DNA from: Phoronis ovalis
Lineage: Eukaryota; Phoronida; Phoronidae
Direction of reading: 5' to 3'
DNA length: 19,838 nucleotides
Assembly (NCBI GenBank): GCA_028565635.1
Contig: JAOXYB010011568.1
Location: 1-19,838, forward strand
The notes under the pieces are model-generated. The model was not told the origin of the DNA and made no database searches. It saw only the letters and a list, made by a program, of their open reading frames with translations. Position 1 is the stretch's first letter. The number at the start of each line of letters is the position of its first letter. The translations under genes and the position numbers were made by a program. Below are positions 1-9,500 of this stretch, piece by piece.

Positions 1-499
1 CCTTGGATTATGTATTTAAGTCTAGTCAAACGAAATAAAGTATATTTTAAAACAAAGCGGTGAGTACGATTAAGACAACTATCGGGTCAATCAGGCAGTC
101 TGATGGGTCGTGTAGGAGGAGTTCTTGTCGCAAAGTCGAAAATTAAGTGTATTAATATATCGATTTTATAATAATTTCTTTTGTTGTCCATGTTTTTAAT
201 AAGCATCTACGTCTCATCAGCTGTAAATTTCACTAGGGCCAGTCTCTCCAACTGACAGCATTCTTGGCTGGGGGTACACTCTCGGAGTTGTTTACAACTC
301 ACCAAATGTCTAGTTTATTACTAAGAATGCTTTGACTGGTTTTTTCTTGTTTACTTATTTGCTGTATCCGTGCATCAAAGGAACATATTCTGCATAATTA
401 TTGACATATATTAATTTGAATTCTCTAACTTAACCTTTTAAGGTTTTCAGTTGCTCTGTGTTTTTTTTTAATGTTTCTCACTAACTTTTATTCTGACAG
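1..499. other. Intron of NRDC upstream of the first visible exon
   Basis: I found no coding exon here. The upstream exon should encode the sequence preceding KPLHY and no such block was recognised. A perfect short hairpin lies at 285-300 (7-bp arms GAGTTGT/ACAACTC, 2-base loop). Confidence 0.6.
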
Positions 500-577
500 G
501 TCAAAGCCTCTACACTATATTGGATGGCTGGTTGGGCATGAAGGAAAAGGAAGCTTGCTGTCATACTTAAAGTCAAA
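500..577 (+). CDS. NRDC: NRDC exon 1 of window (78 bp)
   Basis: The acceptor is TTCTGACAG and the donor AA/GTGAGTA. It encodes SKPLHYIGWLVGHEGKGSLL and onward, the conserved start of the second M16 domain. One base completes a codon from an upstream exon outside the window; two bases (AA) carry over to the next. Confidence 0.95.
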
Positions 578-3500
578 GTGAGTACCTATAAAGTAGAGTT
601 TGTGATCATTTATGAACTAATATTCCGTGCAATGACATTATTTTCATCAACAAGCCTTTTAAATTTCATATAAATAGCATTTGAGTAGCAGCCTTATGAT
701 AATAATAGAAATTGAAGCATTCAATTAAACATACTACCTGTCATTTATGTATATTATACATGTAACATATAACTCAACAGTTTCCTGTACATTACCACTC
801 AGTACAACAAATATAAGAACTATTAATTTAACTATGGTATAAGGTGTCAGTTAGGAAGGTTGGAACTGCCATTTAATGCTACTCATGGTTTTGGAATTGT
901 GATCTTGAAATGTTGTAAATGTTAAACACTTTTTATTTCTTCAATTGATGACATTTTTCCAAAGCTGCTTGGACAATTTTTAACAATGTCAGTTCATCTA
1001 TATATCCATGTTATAGAAAGTTTTCGATCTTAAGATGGTATCAGATGAATAAACTTACAAAATCGATGTAATGATGACACTCATTGCAGGTGCTGGGCAT
1101 TATCAGTTTCCAGTGGGAATGGAGAAACTGGTTTTGAGCATAACCAAACCTGTTCCACATTCACAATAACATTAACTTTAACAGATCAGGGATTTCATCA
1201 AGTTTATCAGGTACTGTTTGAACTGGACATGGTGTTTAGGTTCAGAAGTTAGTTCTTATTCAGTTCTGGAATATGTTATGTTAAAAATAAAATTTGTTCA
1301 ACTATAGAACAAAAAGTTTCTACTTATAAACATAGCTTTTGACATCATCACAACTGTTTGATTGTTATTTCTGACAATCTTTATTGGAAAGCAAGCAGAC
1401 ACAGCTGCAGCGATAAATATTATTATATATTCAATCCATGGATATGTTTAAATGACTACATAAAATTATTTACAATTTTTAATAGTATATTATATGTTTA
1501 CTAGCATGTTATTCCTGTTCATATGATTGACTTCACTTCTTTAGTAGTTATATTTCATGTTATTTCTGTTTTTCTAAAATTTACATGTAATTTCTTTAAT
1601 GAAAACAATTTTTCTGAACCACGCTTTGTGTAGGCGTTGTAAGCAGGCATGGGGAAACGTTTTTCATTTTATCGGATATTTTAGAAAAAAATGTCCGTCA
1701 CTATAAAAACATTTGGATAATTTTGGCCTCAGTCAGAGGTGATTCGCCATTTACCGGACATTTTCTTGCTCTTGAACTAGAAATACCATTGTCTTCCACT
1801 AGGTGGCACTCCTTGACACAGTAGTGAAGTGCTATCTGGTGGGCAGGCAATGCTGAAGCTATGGTTATTTTAAAAATGGACAAAACTATGCTTGTATTTA
1901 AAACAAGATATTTGATGGAATACACTACATTTTCACACAGTTTCAAATATGTTTGAACTTTTCCATGTATCTGGTATGTTCTTGAACACTTGTTTGTAAG
2001 TAAATCATACAATATCTTTAAACTTAACTACTATAATTAGGGATTATAGTGGGGATTATAGTCACAATTTGATAACCCACATGGAATACTGAGTGATAAT
2101 TGAGATATTTGTACATAACCCTGTTCTTGGGATTATTTTAGTATAGAACTTCAATATCCAATATTTACTGGAGTTTTTTGGTGACCTCGAGGAAGGTAGA
2201 AAAGTGTAAACTGCCGGATATTGACATCCAGCAACCCGTTTTTCAATCAGATATTTGAGGGGTCACATCAGAGAATATCCGGTATTTTCTGCGGTTTCCC
2301 TATGCCTGGTTGTAAGGGTTCTTTTTTTTCGAAAATAAAGCATCTAAAATATGTATTTTTTATAAGTATATGCAAGTTTGCAGTACAAATGGTTCTAAGT
2401 AAATCCAGCTGGTAGATGTTACAAGCAAATAAAGAATTACACAGCTTTAATTATTTGGATTTTTATTACAGATTGGATATGATGGAATTGTGTCTTTCAT
2501 CAAACTGATTGTGTTGTCAGGTATATTCTGCATTACATTCAGTTAATTTGCTTTATATGTTCTGTAGGTTCTGACTGCCATTTTTGAATACGTAGAAATG
2601 TTACGACATGTTGGTCCTAGTCAGCGAGTGTTTGAAGAAATACAGACAATAGAAAATAATGAATTCCGATGGAAAGAGCAGTCAGATCCCATTGATTATG
2701 TGGAGACTCTGTGTGAAAACATGCAGCTGTATCCCCCAGACCATTACTTAACGGGAGATCAGTTACTGTTTGATTATGACCCACAGGTATTCATTGTGTC
2801 TTTGTAAACATTTTAGTTAGCTACCAATGCACAATGACTGGTTTTGAGTAGGGCAAATAAATGCTTTGCATCTGTGTTGTCATGCTGTGCTGTTAATTTT
2901 TGGGGAATGTTATATCACAATCATATAACTTGGGCAAAAGCAGCTATCAGATAGTTCAAACGTCCTAGGAGATGAACTATCTTGGAACCATTTTGCATGA
3001 TGAAACCTGCAATTCACCTACTTTCTACCTCTAGTAATATATCAAACACCAATATAGACTATAATGAATACTTGTTTTTACACTGTCACAGGTAATTGAT
3101 GATTGTCAGAAGTTACTGGTTCCTCAGAAGGCTAATGTCATGATTCTGTCTAAAAAGTTTGAAGAAGAAGGCAATTGTGATCTCAGAGAGAAATGGTTTG
3201 GAACTCAATACTCAGTTTCAGGTATTAAGTTATTTTTAACTTATATTAGATATCTCTTGCTAGTCTTGCCACTTGCAAGCATTAGACAGCAATTCTGTGC
3301 TTACTTTAATTTTTATTTTTTAAATTTTATTAAAATAAACAAACCAGTTTAGAAAAGATAAAAATATACTAGTTTGTAGAAGATTCAGAAGAGTTTGCTC
3401 ATAATAAAAAAGTAGTACACAGCACCGTTGCAAGACATGTGGTTACAGAGTGACTTGAGGAAGGCTAAATAATATTTCTTAACAATTTCAGAATTTGATC

Positions 3501-6500
3501 CAACTTGGGAAGCTAAATGGTCAAGTAGGTCAATTTTTTACATTTAAATTCTTACGAATAGATTATCAACTCAAATTGAAGTAATTTAATAATCAAAATT
3601 TAATATAAATTACTAAAAAAAATTGAATGTCATTTAAATTAAAATAGCAGTTTTGTGCATTTATTATATCTGATAATAATTTCTCTATATTAAAGGTGTT
3701 GTGTCCATAAATCCATAATAGTGTTAAAATATAATATAGCTTGTTGAAGAAAGTGAGGTGCTGAATTATATCTGACCTACATGACTGTGTTATAATTTAA
3801 AAAATTTCCAGACCTGGCACCTGGTAGTTGGTTTCATCTTCCTGAGCCTAATACATTTATTGCTACTGACTTCACTCTAAAACATACTGATACTGAGATC
3901 GTGCCAGAAGGTTTTTCTGTTGTGGTATGTATAACTCTTTAGTCAGATTCTGTTTTATATAAATTTCTGTCTAAACATATTTATGAGCACTGCATTGTTA
4001 AGTTTTGTTGTAACGATATAAACTCTTAACCAAGCATGTATGACAACTCAGTAGGTATAAGGACACAATTGATTTTCCCATCCACTTCTATAGTAATTTC
4101 ATGTAACTTAAATCATTATAAAACTTTCCCAAACATTGCGCGAAGAAAATTACCTGTTAGGAACTGAAGATCATTATGTATCCTACTCCCAGTTCATTTT
4201 TTGTGTAGGCATGACCACCAAAATGTTTTGCTATTCCACTCCAATGATCCTATCAAATTTTGTTTTTTTTTTTATGTTAAAAAGCTAATATTGGTTTCAA
4301 TCTCTTGCACAGTGATTTCCCTTTCAAACAAAAACAAACAAAAAAGCCTGCGCCAAAGGAAGAAACCAGAAAAAATCATTAATTTAAGGTTGACACACTA
4401 CTTCCAGCTTGGCCCGTCTTTGTGCCACCACTGCAGTTACATCAATTGTGACTTATGCTAATAACTGATACCTGGTGTTATTACACTAGATATGATTAAC
4501 TACAAGTTACCACTACCAATAAGGTGTTTCTAATTCTCTTTACTGAGTTAAATTGAAATGCTTATAAGTTGGCCTGGCTGACTCATGGCTCATCCCTGTG
4601 TCTGCTCCAAACCCCCCCCCCCAACCCTCAAGTATTCTTTCCTACCAGAAGGCTATCAAAAATACTGTTGACCATATAAATCATGCATTCAAAAAATAAT
4701 GAGACAAATAGGAGGTATGCTGCATGACTTCTGACAGCTATGTATACATCCCTGTATTATGAATTTCAGTATATCTTCTCAGTTTGTTTAATTTTAGGAA
4801 TAGATTTGCTGTTATGACACTTATAGGATATATTTGCTGTTTGTTGTAGCCCCCTGTGAAGATACTGGATATTGACTGTTGTCGGTTGTGGTTCAAACCG
4901 GATAGGAAGTTCAAAGTGCCAAAAGGTACTCAGTATATGTTCTACCTGTCGAACAAGTCACCACAACATTCAGTCTGTAGCCATATTTATCGTGTAGTTG
5001 AAACTGATATCTATTTTAAAACCATAGTTTTTGGATCTTATTTCCATCTACAGTCAGCTGTAAATTCATGGAGCAACCTGTGCCAACCTGAGATTTTAAC
5101 AATGTACAATTATCTAGATTACAATCAAAGCTAGCTTTAAACTCTGTTCATTGCATATATTGTTCTGACAAAAAATTGTCTGGTTTCAAACAGGCTTTCA
5201 TTTCAAACTATTGCAAAATAATTGATAATTACTTTCTTATTTTGATGTAAGTACCATTTTTATGCCCATCGCACTTAGTGCATGGGCATTTAGTCGTCAT
5301 CTGTAACATTTTCTTTTGCGATAACAGCTTGAATTTTTGTCCGATCAACTTCGTATTTGGTTCAGAGTAAGTACAGGTCAAACTGCAGGTCAAATATAGT
5401 TCTGACCCAGATTACTTTCAACATGGTTGCTGGCTTCCATGTTTGTTTTCAAGAGGACACATTGCGTTTTCCCACTTTCCAGAAAGACAAAACATTGACG
5501 GGGCAATTTTAAGGCGGATTCAGGTTAATGGACATGTTAGCTTAGGTGACATATTCAAATGACTGAAAAGTAGGTCAAATACCGATTCGAATCTTCAAGA
5601 TTTTTCATGTGCATAACTAACGCTTTCTTTGTCTCGCAATAACTGCGTCAGTTTTAATCCAATCAGCTTCATATTTAGTATAGGGTTAAAACAGGTCAAA
5701 GTACAGGTTGGTTACACTTTTGACCTGGATCATATCCAGATGGCCAACATGTTTGTTTTCAAGATGGTATGTCGTAATAACAGCTTCAGTTTAAATCCAA
5801 ATAGCTTCATATTCAGTACAGAGTAAGTACAGTTCAAAGCACAGGTTAGCTATAATTTTCACCTGGTTACTTCCTATATGGCCGACTAGGGACCATGATT
5901 GTTCCCGAGATGACATATCACGTTGAAACATGAAGAATTGACTGGACAATTTGAAGATGGTTTCATAAAGGCCATAGGTTGGATTGGTGTATAAGGTGAC
6001 ATTTCAGAATGACTTTGGGAAGTGGGTCAAATGCCAATCTGAATTAACAACATTTTTCCTTGTGCACAACACTTTCATTGTCTCACAATAACTGCTTCAA
6101 CAGTTATTATCTGATCAGCTTCATATTTAGTATAGAGTAAATGTAGGTCAAAGTGTAGGTCTGATATAATTTGACCTGGATGCATCCAAAAGAGGATCCA
6201 CATATATAAGATAGTGAAATCCAGTAAAAGAAACATGTTTTTAGTGGGATAATTGCCAGTAAAGCACATCTTATAAAGAATCACATCTTATTAATTAAAA
6301 GCATTGCAAGGACTTAAGCTAGTCTAACCAAAGATTTCTAATAAATGTTTTTGTAGCCTACTTGTATTTCTGCATGGTATCTCCTGTTGTAAATGAAACT
6401 CCAAAAAGGTAAGTCTATTATTGTTGTCTAGCTTTCTCCCATGGCTTGATGTTGAAAGATATACCTTTTAGTCAAAATAAGTAAATTAATGAACGATTGT

Positions 6501-9500
6501 GATCTAATCGTAAAATATTCTACATATAGGTAGTAGCACAGTAGATAAATTTAGTAGAAAGAAAAGTATTATGACAACCAGCAAAACTTGTTTTTGACAT
6601 CCATCTGATTGTTTCAAAGGATAATTAATTTGTAAAACTTTGTATTATTGTGAAAAATAGAAAATAATATAAATTTACATTTTGTGTTTTAGCATGGCTA
6701 TGTTTGACTTATTTGTGCAACTTTTAGCACAGAATTTATCTGAGGTTGCTTATGCAGCAGATGTTGCACAGTTAGAGTGAGTATTTAGTGACTGGATTGT
6801 GGGTCAACAATCCTTGAAAGGTTTTATTTAATTTCATGAGGAAGATAAACCAGATGTTAGCAATTACAATATTTAAGTATACTAGCTTGTGAGGCTTAAT
6901 TTTCAAAAAAATTTTATCGGATCTGCTTAAAGCTATAAACCATCATCTCACAGGAAAATGTCCTCAGTGGAGGTACATGTGCATGAAAAGTTATAATATC
7001 AACAACAATATCATATTAGGTACTCATTTTGTAGCTCAGTAAACCAATGCTGTCATGCTGTGTTTGAGATTTGAAAAGTTCATGATAGTCTTCTTTTTGC
7101 AGTTATTCATTTCAAGTTCTTGAAAAAGGTTTAGTGATCAAGATACATGGTTTCAATCATAAGTTACCTGTAAGTCATTCATTTAGTTGAATAAAAGTGA
7201 ATGAATATCATTTATGTACTTATAATATGTACACTGTATTAATCAGAATTTTGGCTCCAAAAAGAATTGCACTTCTAGCATATGATAAGGAAAAAATTTA
7301 AAAAGTGAAGTTTGTTTAAAAATTACCTCCTTGAGTCATCATACTCTGGCAAAGCATACAACTTTCAGGAGATAGGGTGATAGACGGCAGTAGATGTACA
7401 TGTAGCTATGAAGATTTTTTCCTTGGTAAAATGCATGCAATTATATTCTGAGTGTATGATTTTTAATTGTATGTAGCCACACAGTAGAGCTGATATTAAA
7501 GGGGCGGGCTCATTTGGGACAAGTTCTTTACAATTTGATTTGAATTTTGTTTTGAGCAGTTTAATGAAAAAATAAACTAATAAACATATACACTTTTGGA
7601 AAGGTATAAACTTAAAGATGCTGAAAAGTCCCTTTACTTATCTGTCATATGATTATTTTTTTTATTAAATTGTCCAAAATTCGACTCAAAGTGTAAAGTG
7701 TGGATAAGTTGTCCAGGGTCCAGCCATATGATACCTATTTGAGAAGTCACTATTCTCAAACCTTCTCATAACACAATGTAAACAGCTGTTCAACAAATTC
7801 TGTGTAATAATGTACTTAAAGAGCATTGTTTATTTTCAGAAATTGTTTGAAACAATTGTGGATCATATTGCTGATTTTAAAGTTGAAGGTGGCATGTTTG
7901 ACATTGTTAAACAGCAGCTTATTCGAAGTTACTATAATCGTTTTATTAAACCTTCAAGATTAGTCAGGTTTGGCTTGTTTACTTATTTTAATATCATTTT
8001 GGTGGGTGTGTATGTGGGAAACAGCAGCTTATTTGAAGTTACCATAATCGTTTTATTAAACCTTCAAGATTAGTCAGGCTTGGCTTGTTTACTTATTTTA
8101 ATATCATCTTGGTGGCGGTGTATGCGGGATGTGGGATGTTTGTGCACATGTGTATTGAAAGGTTATAAAGTTGTTTCTGAGACCATTGGATTAATGAATG
8201 AACCATAAAGTAAGTGTCTGTTATAATTTTGGTTGGCACTGTGGATTTGACATAATTCCTAGTATATTTATAGGTCACGTTCTTTCCGTCATTTAATGAC
8301 ATTCCATGCAAGACACTATGCATTTTAAGAATATATTAATTGTAATTTATACGTTCAACACAGTACAAAGAGATAAAAGCGCTATATTTTTTTTCATATT
8401 TACAGAGAGGTCCGTCTTGCTACTTTATTAGACACCTATCATATGTCAATGGATCGACAAGCTGGTTTACAGGAAGTAAGCAAAGAAATGCTGCTTGATT
8501 TTGTTAATCAGTTTAAATCACAAATCTATGTGGAGGGATACGTTCATGGAAATTTCAAGGAAGAGGTTAGGAAAATTACATGATAAGAATATTAATGTCA
8601 CATAGTATGTTTTTTCACCATGATATTTATAATTCATATTTGAATTCATCAGTGTTTTTTAATTCATGTAAAATAAAAATCCAATTTACATGCCTTTGGA
8701 TGAAAAAATGCATAATATATTTATGTTTTCTTTTAGTAGAAATAATATTATTTTTTAATATTCAATTTTTCTAATGAGTGTTACGTATAATATGTATTCT
8801 TTAATCTTTTGTACATTAGGAAGCAATATCCTTACAAAAGTATATCTCCTCAAGGATTGACTGTAGTTTAGCCAGAAAATCGCTTCCAAAGGTTTGTTTA
8901 ATATGTTTCTTCCAGATTTACATTATAATTTACTAAATATAAAGAATATCCATATGCTGTGACCTATAAACCAGCAATATGCAGAAATGCTTTTTAATGC
9001 ACTTTTTGAAGTCACTGTTATAATGTATAAACACTACTAAATGGTCTCATTATTCGACTAAATTAACTAGTTCTGAAAGTATTTTCAAACAATACCTACT
9101 GTATCTCTCAATCTGGTATCTCGTTATCTCAAATTTTACTAAGTGGGAAATTAGTTAGTTTAGAATTACTTAACTGTATAGAAAGCAATTTCGTTGAAAT
9201 TAATTTTAAAATATGGGAAAGTTTGAATCTGAGAAAGGTATTGCCTAAATAGTAAATATGGGGATCTCTACAAGAAATCCCATTGTTAGATGAAGGAGCT
9301 TTTTTAACAATGAAACTTCATAACCAATATTAGATGACATTTTACTAGTGTTAGCTTTTTTGCAGGTTCAAGTAACCGAACTACCTCAAGCTAAACACTG
9401 CCTCTGTGTGAAATCGTTTAACGAAAAAGATTCTAATTCTGTGGTGACAAATTATTACCAGCATGGTCCAGCAAATATGCGACAAGCTGCACTCAACGAA

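Larger units (their letters stand above)
1211..2567 (+). other. NRDC intron 2 (hosts the hAT MITE)
   Basis: GTACTG...TCTGTAG. Apart from the element at 1644-2308 the intron is AT-rich with no recognised feature. A short tandem duplication of GGATTATAGT at about 2041-2062 lies inside the element. Confidence 0.85.
4926..6356 (+). other. NRDC intron 7 (longest NRDC intron)
   Basis: 1431 bp, from GTACTC to TTTTGTAG. About 900 bp is the palindrome-headed repeat. The remainder is AT-rich with nothing recognised. Confidence 0.85.

Noticed and set aside
1-59. Possible upstream NRDC exon ending at a good donor (AAAGCG/GTGAGTAC), open in the right phase to join exon 1
   Set aside because: The encoded residues do not resemble the conserved sequence that should precede KPLHY in nardilysin, so it is likely a chance donor.
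1701-2012. 103-codon minus-strand open frame inside the MITE
   Set aside because: No transposase or other family features; the element's size and ends fit a non-autonomous copy.
4201-4461. 86-codon open frame with Cys/His-rich ends, zinc-finger-like at first glance
   Set aside because: No regular finger spacing; it lies inside intron 6 and spans T-runs.
4612-4622. Run of 11 C
   Set aside because: Plain homopolymer in an intron, prone to sequencing error; no function implied.
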